Shown here: piece by piece, positions 17,694-26,921 of the stretch
Layout of the letters: each line of letters opens with the position of its first letter
Numbering within the stretch: position 1 is the stretch's first letter
Assembly: GCF_012843905.1 (NCBI RefSeq)
Contig: NZ_JABAGC010000006.1
Span: 47,048 to 111,047 of the forward strand
Length of the DNA: 64,000 bases
Direction: 5' to 3'
Source: Clostridium sp. SM-530-WT-3G
GTDB lineage: Bacteria > Bacillota > Clostridia > Clostridiales > Clostridiaceae
Program-made: the position numbers and the translations under genes
The notes under the pieces: generated by a model
What the model was told of the DNA's origin: nothing
The model's input: the letters and a program-made list of their open reading frames with translations, nothing else
Databases searched by the model: none

Positions 17694-19637
17694 ATGTGTA
17701 AAGATTGTAAAAAACCATATTATATTACTACACCAATTTATTATCCATCAACAAAGCTACATATAGGTAATACATATACTACTGTAGCAGCTGATGCAAT
17801 AGCAAGATTTAAGAGATTAACAGGCTATGATGTAATGTTTTTAACAGGAACAGATGAACATGGTCAAAAGATCCAAAGAATTGCTGAAGAAAAAGGAATA
17901 ACTCCAAAGGAACATGTAGATGAAATAGTTGCAGGAATCAAGGACCTTTGGAAGATGATGAATGTAAGTTATGACAAATTTATAAGAACTACTGATGAAT
18001 ACCATGTTGAAGCAGTTCAAAAAATTGTTGAAAAGTTATATGAACAAGGAGATATCTACAAGAGTTCATATGAAGGATGGTACTGTACACCTTGTGAATC
18101 ATTCTGGACTGATACTCAATTAGTAGATGGAAACTGCCCAGACTGTGGAAGACCAGTTGAAAAATCAAAAGAAGAAGCTTATTTCTTCAAAATGAGTAAA
18201 TATGCTGATAGATTAATTAAATATATAGAAGATCATCCAGAATTCATTCAGCCAGAATCAAGAAAGAATGAAATGCTTAATAATTTCTTAAGACCAGGGC
18301 TTCAAGATTTATGCATTTCAAGAACAAGCTTTGACTGGGGAATTCCAGTAACTTTTGATCCAAAACACGTAGTTTATGTATGGATTGATGCATTATCAAA
18401 CTATATAACTGCTCTTGGATATGGTCAAGAAAACACAGAATTATTTGATAAATTTTGGCCTGCAGATGTTCATTTAATAGGTAAGGATATTTTAAGATTC
18501 CACACTATTTACTGGCCAATAATGTTAATGGCTTTAGATTTACCACTTCCAAAGCAAGTATTTGGTCATGGATGGTTACTTGTTGATGGTGGAAAGATGT
18601 CAAAATCTAAAGGGAATGTAGTAGATCCAGTTGTTTTAGTAAATGAATTTGGTACAGATCCAGTTAGATACTACTTATTAAAGGAAATTCCATTTGGATC
18701 AGATGGATTATTCAACAATGAAATATTCATTAAGAAAATAAATTCAGATCTTTGTAATGATTTAGGTAACTTATTATCTAGAACAATTGCAATGATAGAA
18801 AAATATTTTGGTGGAGATATGCCAGCTCAAACTGAAAGTGGAGAATTTGATGACCAGTTAATAAGCTTAGCTTTAGAAACTCCGGCTAAATTAGAAGCTG
18901 CTATAGATGAATTAAATATTCCATTAGCTATTGAATATGTATTTGAATTAATCAGAAGAGCTAATAAGTATATTGATGAAACAATGCCTTGGGTTCTTGC
19001 TAAGGATGAGAGTAAGAAAGCAAGACTTGGAACAGTTCTTTATAATTTGGCTGAAACATTAAGATTTGCTTCAGTAATGATTTCACCATTCTTACCTGAT
19101 ACAGCTAAGAAGATAAATGAACAATTAAATACTACAGTAACTTCATGGGAATCATTAAAAGAATTTAATGGTACTGTTGCAGGAACTAAAGTTGTTAAAG
19201 GTGATAACTTATTCCCAAGAATAGATGTAGAAAAGAAATTAGCTGAATTAGAAGAATTAAGAGCAAAGATGAATCCAGCTCCAGCTAAGAGAGAAATAAC
19301 TCCAATAAAAGAAGAAATCACAATTGATGATTTTGAAAAAATAGACTTAAGAGTAGTTAAAGTATTAGCTTGTGAACCTGTAAAGGGAGCTAAGAAATTA
19401 CTTAAATTAAAAGTAGACTTAGGCGGAGAAGAAAGACAAGTGGTTTCAGGAATAGCTGCACACTATAAACCAGAAGAATTAGTTGGTAAGAATGTAGTTT
19501 TAGTAGCTAACTTAAAGCCAGTTAAATTAAGAGGTGAATTATCACAAGGTATGATTTTATGTGCTGCAACAGATGATGACAGCATATTAAAAACAGTAGA
19601 TCCAGGTGATTTAGAAAGTGGAAGCATAGTTAGATAG
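17694..19637 (+). CDS. metG: methionyl-tRNA synthetase
   Basis: Charges tRNA-Met and initiator tRNA. A 647-residue class I enzyme with HIGH-type motif LHIGN (residues 22-26), one zinc knuckle (CTPC...CPDC), [12 protein letters not shown] near 303, and a C-terminal EMAP-like tRNA-binding domain (IDLRVVKVLACEPVKGAKKL). All canonical motifs are intact, so this is the housekeeping enzyme. GTGGAGG precedes the ATG. The TAG stop lies on the left arm of an inverted-repeat element. Controlled by the upstream T-box. Confidence 0.95.
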   Translation: MCKDCKKPYYITTPIYYPSTKLHIGNTYTTVAADAIARFKRLTGYDVMFLTGTDEHGQKIQRIAEEKGITPKEHVDEIVAGIKDLWKMMNVSYDKFIRTTDEYHVEAVQKIVEKLYEQGDIYKSSYEGWYCTPCESFWTDTQLVDGNCPDCGRPVEKSKEEAYFFKMSKYADRLIKYIEDHPEFIQPESRKNEMLNNFLRPGLQDLCISRTSFDWGIPVTFDPKHVVYVWIDALSNYITALGYGQENTELFDKFWPADVHLIGKDILRFHTIYWPIMLMALDLPLPKQVFGHGWLLVDGGKMSKSKGNVVDPVVLVNEFGTDPVRYYLLKEIPFGSDGLFNNEIFIKKINSDLCNDLGNLLSRTIAMIEKYFGGDMPAQTESGEFDDQLISLALETPAKLEAAIDELNIPLAIEYVFELIRRANKYIDETMPWVLAKDESKKARLGTVLYNLAETLRFASVMISPFLPDTAKKINEQLNTTVTSWESLKEFNGTVAGTKVVKGDNLFPRIDVEKKLAELEELRAKMNPAPAKREITPIKEEITIDDFEKIDLRVVKVLACEPVKGAKKLLKLKVDLGGEERQVVSGIAAHYKPEELVGKNVVLVANLKPVKLRGELSQGMILCAATDDDSILKTVDPGDLESGSIVR

Positions 19638-19803
19638 TTAGCAGTTAATGCCCTTTATGGGTAATCTGTGATCAAGTAACAATTAGCAGTTAGCAGTTTA
19701 GGTGAAAAAAGTTACGGATTTTTCCAAAGTATATAATATAATAAAGAAATTCCGCAAGGAATTTCGCACAAAACTGTTAACTGTACACTGTTAACTGCTA
19801 ACT
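19636..19803. repeat. 168-bp inverted-repeat (MITE-like) element
   Basis: Perfect 13-bp terminal inverted repeats AGTTAGCAGTTAA (19636-19648) and TTAACTGCTAACT (19791-19803). Inside are further TTAGCAG and CTGTTAAC units and a small hairpin AAATTCC-GCAA-GGAATTT. No ORF. The left end overlaps the metG stop codon and the right end is 20 bases before the next gene. Related sequence occurs at 258-331 and 38302-38336. Confidence 0.75.
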
Positions 19804-19823
19804 AAATAAATGGGGGGCTTTTT

Positions 19824-21452
19824 ATGAATATAATAATAGGGAATGCTTGGCCTTATGCCAATGGAGAATTGCACTTAGGTAGGCTTGCTGTATTACTTCC
19901 AGGAGATATATTAGCTAGATATCATAGATTAATGGGAGATGATGTGGTTTTTATTTCGGGAAGTGACTCACATGGAACACCAGTTGCAATTAAAGCTAAA
20001 AATGATGGAATTACACCAGAAGAGGCGTGTTTAAAATATCATAAAAAAATAGAGACATGCTTTCAAAAATTAGGTTTTTCTTTTGATATATTCACTAAAA
20101 CTCATACAGATTACCATTATGATAAAGTTAAACAGTTTGTTATGGATTTATGTGATAAAGGATATATTTATGAGAAAGAGGTAGAACAGACATATTGTGA
20201 GCATTGTAATGAATATTTACTTGATAGATATATTGAAGGAAACTGTCCTCATTGTGGAGCTCATGCAGTAGGAGATCAATGTGATGAATGCTCAGAAATA
20301 TTTGAGAGTGAAGAGCTTTTGAATAAAAGGTGTATTTTTTGTAAATCTGAACCTATTAAAAAAGAAACAAAACATTTATTTTTCGCATTATCAAAGCTTG
20401 AAAATGATGTTAAGAGAATGTACATAAAGCAGGATGGATGGAGAGAAAATGCTCAAAAGATAACTAAAAGGTATCTTGATGAAGGATTAAGAGATAGAGC
20501 AGTAACAAGAGATTTTGATTGGGGAATAGATGTTCCACTAAAAGGATTTGAAGATAAAAAAATTTATGTGTGGATAGAAGCTCTTATGGGCTATCTTACT
20601 GCTAGTATAAAATGCATCGAAGAAAGAAATGAAGATTATATGGAATATTGGAATGGTGATGATAGTAGAATTTATTTTGTTCATGGAAAGGATAATATAC
20701 CATTTCATACAGTAATATTTCCAGCAATTTTAGCAGGATTGGATATAAAGAAGCCCGTAATTAGAGAAATTTCAAGTGAATATATGAAATTAGAAGGAAA
20801 GAATTTTTCGGCTGCTAAGAATTGGGCTATTTGGCCTGATTACATTTTAGATAAATATAATGTAGATTTAATTAGATATTATCTAATAAAAAATGGCCCT
20901 GAAAATAAAGATTCAGATTTTTCTTGGAGGGATTTTATAAAAGTTAATAATAACGAATTAGTAGGACTTTTGGGTAATTTAGTAAATAGAGCTTTAGTGT
21001 TTGTAAATAATAATTTCCAAGGAAATATTCCAAAGGGATGTATAGATAAAAAGTTTAAAGATAAAATGTTTCAAATATATTGCAATGTAGGAGATAAAAT
21101 AGAAGAAGGAAGATTTAGAGAAGCATTACAAGATATTATCTCATTGATAAAGTCAGTAAATAAATATTTTGATGATGAAAAACCATGGGTAACTATAAAG
21201 AATAATAAAGAAAAATGTGCGCAAAGTATGTATATATGTATTCAATATATAGGAAATCTGTCTAATCTAATAGAACCATTTATGCCATTTACAGCAGAAA
21301 AAATAAGGAGATTTCTTTGTATAAAAGAACCTATATGGAGACCTATAGAAATAAAAGAAGGAAAAATCCATGATATTCAGATATTATTTGAAAGATTAGA
21401 TAAGTCTATTAGTGATGATGAACTTAAAAAACTTAAAGAAGAAAAATTTTAA
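19824..21452 (+). CDS. MetRS-like class I tRNA ligase paralogue with altered signature motifs
   Basis: A 542-residue protein of the E. coli/archaeal-type MetRS architecture: Rossmann catalytic domain, double zinc-knuckle insert (four C-x2-C pairs from residue 125), YVWIEALMGY and FVHGKDNIPFHT, and an anticodon-binding helical domain. It differs from its neighbour metG, which has a single knuckle. The HIGH motif is HLGR (17-20) instead of HLGH, and the KFSKS loop is NFSAA (327-331). There is no C-terminal tRNA-binding domain. ATG follows TGGGGGGC. It has no T-box of its own. Possible roles: inhibitor-resistant second MetRS, non-canonical aminoacyl transfer, or regulation. Aminoacylation activity is uncertain. 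Confidence 0.85.
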   Translation: MNIIIGNAWPYANGELHLGRLAVLLPGDILARYHRLMGDDVVFISGSDSHGTPVAIKAKNDGITPEEACLKYHKKIETCFQKLGFSFDIFTKTHTDYHYDKVKQFVMDLCDKGYIYEKEVEQTYCEHCNEYLLDRYIEGNCPHCGAHAVGDQCDECSEIFESEELLNKRCIFCKSEPIKKETKHLFFALSKLENDVKRMYIKQDGWRENAQKITKRYLDEGLRDRAVTRDFDWGIDVPLKGFEDKKIYVWIEALMGYLTASIKCIEERNEDYMEYWNGDDSRIYFVHGKDNIPFHTVIFPAILAGLDIKKPVIREISSEYMKLEGKNFSAAKNWAIWPDYILDKYNVDLIRYYLIKNGPENKDSDFSWRDFIKVNNNELVGLLGNLVNRALVFVNNNFQGNIPKGCIDKKFKDKMFQIYCNVGDKIEEGRFREALQDIISLIKSVNKYFDDEKPWVTIKNNKEKCAQSMYICIQYIGNLSNLIEPFMPFTAEKIRRFLCIKEPIWRPIEIKEGKIHDIQILFERLDKSISDDELKKLKEEKF

Positions 21453-21459
21453 TAAAAAG

Positions 21460-21494
21460 AGAACGTCTCATTTAGGGGTATGAGGCGTTCTTTA
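21460..21494 (+). terminator. terminator-like hairpin
   Basis: GAACGTCTCAT / ATGAGGCGTTC (21461-21471, 21480-21490), eleven pairs with one wobble; the following T-tract is short. Confidence 0.6.
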
Positions 21495-21617
21495 ATCATA
21501 CAAAATAGATGATTAATTAGGGGTAAATAATAATGCTTTAACTACTTTACAAATATTATTCTATATAGTTAATATGTCAATTTGATGTCAATAAGAAGAT
21601 TTGGAGGAAAAATAAAT

Positions 21618-22403
21618 ATGAATAATAAATTTAAAATAATAGACAGTCATGCTCACTATGATGATGAATCATTTAATGATGATAGAGAAGAGGTATTAAA
21701 ACAAATAACAGAGAATGGAGTTATTGGGATTATGAACTGTGCATGTTCATATGAAAGTTTAAATACTACTGATAAATTAACTAAAGAACATGATTATATA
21801 TATGGAGCATTAGGAATTCATCCTGAAAATGCTTATGAATTTAAAGATGATACTTTAGACGAAATAAAAGAATATATTAAGAAAAATGATAAAATTGTTG
21901 CTATTGGAGAAATAGGGTTAGATTATTATTGGGATGAAAATCCACCTAAAGAGGTTCAAAAAGAAGCTTTTAGAAAACAAATGAATTTAGCAAAAGAATT
22001 AGATATGCCTGTAGTAATACATGATAGAGAAGCCCATATGGATACATTAGAAATAATGAAAGAATTTCCTGAGGTAAAAGGAGTTGTACATTGTTTTTCT
22101 GGAAGTAAAGAATTTGCAATGGAATGTATTAAACTTGGATATTATATAGGATTTACAGGAGTAGTTACTTTTAAAAATGCTAAAAAGATAGTAGAAGTGG
22201 CTAAGGAAGTACCATTAGATAGAATTTTGGTTGAAACAGATTGTCCTTATATGGCTCCAGAACCTAACAGAGGAAAAAGGAATAAGTCTGATTATATAGA
22301 ATATATAATTAAAAAAATTGCTGATATTAAAGAAATTGACCCTTATGAAGCAAATTTGAAGTTTAATGAAAATTTCTTACGCTTGATAAAAAAGGAAAAA
22401 TAA
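21618..22403 (+). CDS. tatD: TatD-family metal-dependent hydrolase/DNase
   Basis: A 261-residue TIM-barrel hydrolase (YabD in B. subtilis). Metal-binding features are IIDSHAHYDD, AIGEIGLDYYW, VIHDREAH, VVHCFSGS and VETDCPYMAPEP. TatD proteins act as 3-5 exonucleases/DNases in E. coli. ATG 21618 with GGAGGA upstream replaces the earlier in-frame ATG at 21582. It occupies the same slot after metG as in B. subtilis (metS-yabD-yabE). Confidence 0.92.
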   Translation: MNNKFKIIDSHAHYDDESFNDDREEVLKQITENGVIGIMNCACSYESLNTTDKLTKEHDYIYGALGIHPENAYEFKDDTLDEIKEYIKKNDKIVAIGEIGLDYYWDENPPKEVQKEAFRKQMNLAKELDMPVVIHDREAHMDTLEIMKEFPEVKGVVHCFSGSKEFAMECIKLGYYIGFTGVVTFKNAKKIVEVAKEVPLDRILVETDCPYMAPEPNRGKRNKSDYIEYIIKKIADIKEIDPYEANLKFNENFLRLIKKEK

Positions 22404-22715
22404 GGTAAAATAATATTTGTACATTCAAAGTTATCTATATACCTAATGATGAAATAATATCATATTCTTAACATATTAGTTTGAGAAGAAAGAAGATTAG
22501 AGATTATATGGATACATTTTCCGTGATTTAGGATATATTAATTAAAAATGTAATGAAGTTAATAGAGAACGCTATCATTAAATTTTATTTTTATTTATAT
22601 AGGAAGTGCATATTTACAATTACTTCAGTACATTTGCAAGAGTTGGATAATTTGACAACAGAAAGAGATTAATATATAATTCTAAAGACACTCTTGCCAA
22701 AGGAGGGAAATTATA
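22404..22715 (+). promoter_or_regulatory. yabE upstream region with consensus promoter
   Basis: A 312-bp spacer with no ORF. TTGACA (22652-22657), 17-bp spacer and TATAAT (22675-22680) form a perfect sigma-A promoter starting near 22687. GCAAGAGT (22636-22643) and ACTCTTGC (22690-22697) are inverted copies flanking it. The first 230 bases show nothing I recognise. Confidence 0.65.
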
Positions 22716-23768
22716 ATGGTAGAAAAAAACAAAAAATTTACCAAAAAATGTTTTTCTAACGGTCCGAAGGCAAAAATTATAGTCGGTGCAGTTACAGCTT
22801 GTGTTGTAGTTGCAGCTGCAGTGACAGTAGCGAGTATGAGAAAAACGCTCGTAGTAAGAATAGACGGAAATGATGAAACTTTTGTCACGTACAAGGGGAC
22901 TGTTAAAGATGTGTTGCAGGACCAAGGTATCACTTTAAGTGATAAAGATAAGGTGCAGCCATCGTTGGAATCCAAAGTATCTGAAAAAGAAACTATAGAA
23001 GTAAAAAGAGCGATACCAGTAGAAATTACGGCAAATGGTGTACAAGTAGAAGTACAAACAGCAGAAGATACTATTGGGCAAATGCTAGAAAATGAAAGAG
23101 ATACATTAAAAAATCAAGGAATTGATTATAATCAAGGTATTGATGAAGTATCACCTGGATTAGATCAAAAAATTACAGACAATTTAGGTGTAAACATTGT
23201 AAAAGTTGAGACTAAAGATGTAGTTGAAACTCAGCCAATTAACTATGAAACAATAGTTGAGAAAGATGAAAATCTTGACAGTAGTGTTCAGAAGGTTAAG
23301 AGTGAAGGAGTTAATGGTGAGAAAGAAATTACTTATCAAATCTTATATAAAGATGGGGTAGAAGTTTCTAGAGATGTAAAAAGCACTAAGACATTAGTTG
23401 AGCCACAGAATCAGGTGCTAGTAAAAGGAACTGGTCAGATTTATGCAAGTAGAAGTGGAGAAAGCATACGTTATAAGCAAAAGTTAAGTTGTGAAGCAAC
23501 TGCTTATAGTGGACATTCAACTACTGCAACAGGAAGAACACCTGTAAGAAATTCTGGTGGAATAAGTACAATTGCAGTTGATCCATCTGTAATACCTTTA
23601 GGAAGTAAATTATATGTTGAAGGATATGGATATGCAATTGCAGCAGATACTGGTGGTGCTATAAAAGGAAATAAGGTAGATTTATATCTTAATTCTGCAA
23701 GTGAATGTAGCAGCTGGGGAAGAAGAAATGTGAATGTTTTAGTTATTGCTTACCCAGGTGAATGGTAG
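22716..23768 (+). CDS. yabE: G5 and 3D domain cell-wall protein (YabE-like)
   Basis: A 350-residue secreted or membrane-anchored protein. A cationic N-terminus and one hydrophobic helix (about 19-40) precede two DUF348-type ubiquitin-like repeats (about 45-130), a G5 domain (about 155-240) and a C-terminal 3D domain. The 3D domain has its three aspartates in AVDPSVIPLG, AADTGGAIKG and VDLYLNS. 3D domains resemble MltA/Rpf-type glycan-lytic enzymes, so a role in peptidoglycan turnover or resuscitation is likely. AAAGGAGGG precedes the ATG. Same position as yabE in B. subtilis. Confidence 0.9.
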   Translation: MVEKNKKFTKKCFSNGPKAKIIVGAVTACVVVAAAVTVASMRKTLVVRIDGNDETFVTYKGTVKDVLQDQGITLSDKDKVQPSLESKVSEKETIEVKRAIPVEITANGVQVEVQTAEDTIGQMLENERDTLKNQGIDYNQGIDEVSPGLDQKITDNLGVNIVKVETKDVVETQPINYETIVEKDENLDSSVQKVKSEGVNGEKEITYQILYKDGVEVSRDVKSTKTLVEPQNQVLVKGTGQIYASRSGESIRYKQKLSCEATAYSGHSTTATGRTPVRNSGGISTIAVDPSVIPLGSKLYVEGYGYAIAADTGGAIKGNKVDLYLNSASECSSWGRRNVNVLVIAYPGEW

Positions 23769-23777
23769 AATATTGAA

Positions 23778-23812
23778 AGAGATAACATTAATTTATGTTA
23801 TCTCTCTTTTTT
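23778..23812 (+). terminator. intrinsic terminator after yabE
   Basis: Stem AGAGATAACAT / ATGTTATCTCT followed by eight T. Confidence 0.85.
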
Positions 23813-23824
23813 TTCTTTAAATTA

Positions 23825-23853
23825 TTGACATTATAGAATATTATAATTATAGG
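23825..23853 (+). promoter_or_regulatory. candidate promoter of rnmV-rsmA
   Basis: TTGACA (23825-23830) and TATAGG (23848-23853) with a 17-bp spacer; the -10 is imperfect. Confidence 0.4.
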
Positions 23854-23938
23854 TAAAAAATATTAGTACGAAGAAAATTTATATATTTAAAACATAATAT
23901 ATTAATAAATTTTATCTTTAATGAAAGGAAGTATACTA

Positions 23939-24493
23939 GTGATAAAGGAAGTAATTGTAGTAGAAGGCAGAGATGATATTGATGCAGTTAAAAAAGCAGT
24001 AGATGCTGAAATAATTGCAGTAGGTGGATTTGGTATAAATGCAAAAGTAATAGAAAGAATAAAAGAAGCACAAAAGAGAAAAGGTGTAATTGTATTAACT
24101 GATCCAGATTTTGCAGGAGAAAAAATAAGAAGAATAATATCAAAAAGAGTAAAAGGAATAAAGCATGCATATATAGCAAAAGAAGATGGTCTTAAAGATG
24201 GTGATATAGGAGTAGAAAATGCTAAACCAGAAGTAATTCTTAAGGCATTAGAATGTGCAAAAGTTACTAAAGAAGAAAAAACAAGTTTCTTTGATATGCA
24301 GGATATGTTTTATTTTAAACTTACAGGAGATGCTACATCTACTGCTAGAAGAAGAATACTTGGTAAATTACTTGGCATAGGATATGGAAATGCTACACAG
24401 ATGATTTCAAGATTAAACAATTATGGAATAACAAAAGAAGAATTTTCTAAAGCTATAGAAGAAATAGAAAAACAGATGGAAGCAGGTAAATAA
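23939..24493 (+). CDS. rnmV: ribonuclease M5
   Basis: A 184-residue Toprim nuclease that makes the final cuts maturing 5S rRNA, with ribosomal protein L18 as cofactor. Toprim motifs VVEGRDD and LTDPDFAGEKIR are intact; the C-terminal RNA-recognition part includes STARRRILGKLLGIGYGNA. The start is GTG 23939 with AAAGGAAG upstream, giving the family N-terminus (V/M)IKEVIVVEG; the in-frame ATG at 23921 includes that SD and is unlikely. The stop is three bases before rsmA, so the two are co-transcribed, as in B. subtilis. Confidence 0.92.
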   Translation: MIKEVIVVEGRDDIDAVKKAVDAEIIAVGGFGINAKVIERIKEAQKRKGVIVLTDPDFAGEKIRRIISKRVKGIKHAYIAKEDGLKDGDIGVENAKPEVILKALECAKVTKEEKTSFFDMQDMFYFKLTGDATSTARRRILGKLLGIGYGNATQMISRLNNYGITKEEFSKAIEEIEKQMEAGK

Positions 24494-24496
24494 TAA

Positions 24497-25345
24497 ATGG
24501 ATTTAAAAGATATTAAAACACAGGAATTAGTTAAAAAATATAATTTTAAATTTTCAAAAAGTCTTGGTCAAAACTTTTTAATAGATGATTCGGTCCTTGA
24601 AGACATAGTAAATGGTGCAGAAGTTAATGGAGAAGATTTTGTTATAGAAATTGGACCTGGAGTAGGAACATTAACTGCACAATTATTAATGAAGGCAAAA
24701 AAAGTTACTTCAATAGAATTAGACAATGATTTAATTCCTATATTAACAGAAGAATTAGGTAATCATGAGAATTTTGACCTTATACATAATGATGCATTAA
24801 AAGTCGATTTTAATGAAGTAATAGGAGATGAAAAGAGCGTAAAACTTGTAGCCAATCTTCCTTATTATGTAACAACTCCAATTATAGTGAAATTATTAAA
24901 GGATCAATATAATTTTAAATCATTAACAATAATGATTCAGAAAGAAGTTGCTGAAAGAATAGATGCAGAACCAAATTGTAAGGAATATGGTTCTTTATCG
25001 GTTCTTGTTCAATATTATTGCGATACTAAGATAGTAAGAAAAGTTGCGCCAAGTTCATTTATACCAAGACCAAAGGTAGAATCAATAGTAATTAGACTAG
25101 ATAGATTACCAGAACCAAGAGTAAAAACTAAAGATGAAAAACTTATGTTTGAACTTGTAAGAGCTGGATTTAATATGAGAAGAAAAACATTATGGAATGC
25201 AGCAAAGGCATTCAATCTAAGTAAGGAAGACCTTGAAAAGGCTTTTGAAAATTCTGGAGTAGATCCAAAGAGAAGAGCTGAAACATTAACATTACAAGAA
25301 TTTGCAACTCTTGCAGATTGTATTTATGATATGAAAAATAAATAG
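24497..25345 (+). CDS. rsmA: 16S rRNA dimethyladenosine transferase
   Basis: A 282-residue KsgA/RsmA that dimethylates the two adjacent adenosines in 16S rRNA helix 45. SAM motif I is [11 protein letters not shown], and the target-base motif is [10 protein letters not shown]. The C-terminal helical domain is complete ([19 protein letters not shown]). Tightly coupled to rnmV; ends at a terminator. Confidence 0.95.
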   Translation: MDLKDIKTQELVKKYNFKFSKSLGQNFLIDDSVLEDIVNGAEVNGEDFVIEIGPGVGTLTAQLLMKAKKVTSIELDNDLIPILTEELGNHENFDLIHNDALKVDFNEVIGDEKSVKLVANLPYYVTTPIIVKLLKDQYNFKSLTIMIQKEVAERIDAEPNCKEYGSLSVLVQYYCDTKIVRKVAPSSFIPRPKVESIVIRLDRLPEPRVKTKDEKLMFELVRAGFNMRRKTLWNAAKAFNLSKEDLEKAFENSGVDPKRRAETLTLQEFATLADCIYDMKNK

Positions 25346-25352
25346 AATTATT

Positions 25353-25393
25353 AATAAGTATTCTTATAAGTTTTTAAGGATGCTTATTTTTTT
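25353..25393 (+). terminator. intrinsic terminator after rsmA
   Basis: AATAAGTAT / ATGCTTATT, nine pairs including one G-T, 18-base loop, then a run of T. Confidence 0.65.
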
Positions 25394-25461
25394 ATAAAAT
25401 CATAATAATAGTTAGCTTGCATATACTATATGGAATAAATATATGTGGAGGGAATAGAGGC

Positions 25462-26907
25462 TTGGCACATAGTAAATTGTATAGAAATTTTATAATATTA
25501 CAAGAAGATGAAAGAGGATATTCATCTTCAAATGATAAAGCGCTATCTGGCTATGCAAAAGTCGAAGCTAAAGGTGATAAATGTAAGGTGTCTTTCTATG
25601 CTCAGAATTTAAAACAAGACGGACGCTATTCTATGGTACTTATATGCTGTAAAAAAGATTTTAAACAGCTTATAGATTTAGGGCCTTTAGAAGTAAATGA
25701 TGTTGGAAAAGGTGATACCAGCAAAGAATATTATGTTAATAACATAGCTGGAATGGGAATTTCTTATGATAAAATATCAGGAGCAGCAATTTGTAAAATA
25801 AATACAGGTGATATAACAGTAATAATGCATGGATTTATGAATGGGGAAGAAGCTACAGACAATTGGAGAAAATATAAAATAGTCAAAGCTGATTCTAATA
25901 AAATTGAAGATAAACAACGTTTTAATAATGCTATAGATACTAGTGTAAATACTGTAAAGAAAAACGATATTAAGAAAGAAAAAATTATTGATGTGGAACC
26001 AACTAAAGCAGAACCTATTAAGGCAAAATCAATTGAAGTTAAGCAATTAGAGCCTAAAGTAATAAAGTCTGAAGAAATTGAGACTGAAAAAGAAAACATA
26101 ACTAAAAATAGAGTTAATACTAGAATACCAGATATAGAAGTAGATACTGATACTAGTACTGAAGATAGACATAAAAAGAAGTGTGATGATAAAGAAAAAT
26201 CTATAGATGATCATATCAAGGAGATATATGATAAATTAGATACTTATGAATGCGATATTAGCTTAAATATTAAAGATTTAAAGAATGATATCGTAGTATA
26301 TGGATTCATAAAAAATAAAAAAGGTGAAAAATGTACTTGGAAAAAATTTAAGATTGAAAAGTCTTGTAAGAGAGAAGAGCTTTCAATACCTCAAAATTCA
26401 CGAAGGCTTGAGGAAAATATTAATTTAGATAAAATTGATTTTGAGAAGTATGAAAAATCAATAAGTAATATTAATTCAACAGATGATTTTGAGATTAAAG
26501 GAAGTACTGGTAAGTATTTTGAAAGTATTGCTAAAGGATTTGAACCTTATAGAGAAAAATTAGAAGATATTAATTATTGTAAATGGTATAAAATAAATGT
26601 TAATAGTATGGATGACCTTTGCAATAAGTCTAATTATAATCAATATACATTAGCATATTATCCAATGATAAATTATTACCCATATATAAGTAAGGAAAAA
26701 TATTTTTTGATCGGCTATAAATGTGATAGTTCAGGTGAATTGCAACATATAGTATATGCTATTCCAGGAAGCAAAGATAGAAGTGATCAACCATATGGAG
26801 GAAAAACAGGATTTGTAACTTGGACTAGAGATAATACTAGAGGAAATGGGTACTGGTTAATGTTTTATGATTATAAGAAGTGCTCAATAGTAGTACCTAT
26901 TAAATAA
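25462..26907 (+). CDS. conserved-looking clostridial protein of unknown function, two domains
   Basis: A 481-residue soluble protein I cannot assign. Start TTG 25462 is preferred because GTGGAGGG lies nine bases upstream. Three regions are visible: a beta-rich N-terminal domain (about 1-140, YAKVEAKGDKCKVSFYAQNL to GDITVIMHGFMNG), a charged E/K/T-rich linker (about 160-240), and a C-terminal domain (about 240-481) ending in aromatic strands (YYPMINYYPYISKEKYFLIG, GYWLMFYDYKKC). No signal peptide or membrane helix. It sits where B. subtilis has yabG/veg; the next gene, 14 bp on, is a membrane-anchored partner. A spore or envelope role would be a guess. Confidence 0.7.
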   Translation: MAHSKLYRNFIILQEDERGYSSSNDKALSGYAKVEAKGDKCKVSFYAQNLKQDGRYSMVLICCKKDFKQLIDLGPLEVNDVGKGDTSKEYYVNNIAGMGISYDKISGAAICKINTGDITVIMHGFMNGEEATDNWRKYKIVKADSNKIEDKQRFNNAIDTSVNTVKKNDIKKEKIIDVEPTKAEPIKAKSIEVKQLEPKVIKSEEIETEKENITKNRVNTRIPDIEVDTDTSTEDRHKKKCDDKEKSIDDHIKEIYDKLDTYECDISLNIKDLKNDIVVYGFIKNKKGEKCTWKKFKIEKSCKREELSIPQNSRRLEENINLDKIDFEKYEKSISNINSTDDFEIKGSTGKYFESIAKGFEPYREKLEDINYCKWYKINVNSMDDLCNKSNYNQYTLAYYPMINYYPYISKEKYFLIGYKCDSSGELQHIVYAIPGSKDRSDQPYGGKTGFVTWTRDNTRGNGYWLMFYDYKKCSIVVPIK

Positions 26908-26921
26908 AAGAAAAGGGTATT

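Noticed and set aside
22620..22975. Two overlapping minus-strand ORFs over the yabE start
   Set aside because: They run through a consensus promoter, SD and the YabE N-terminus; no SD of their own was seen.
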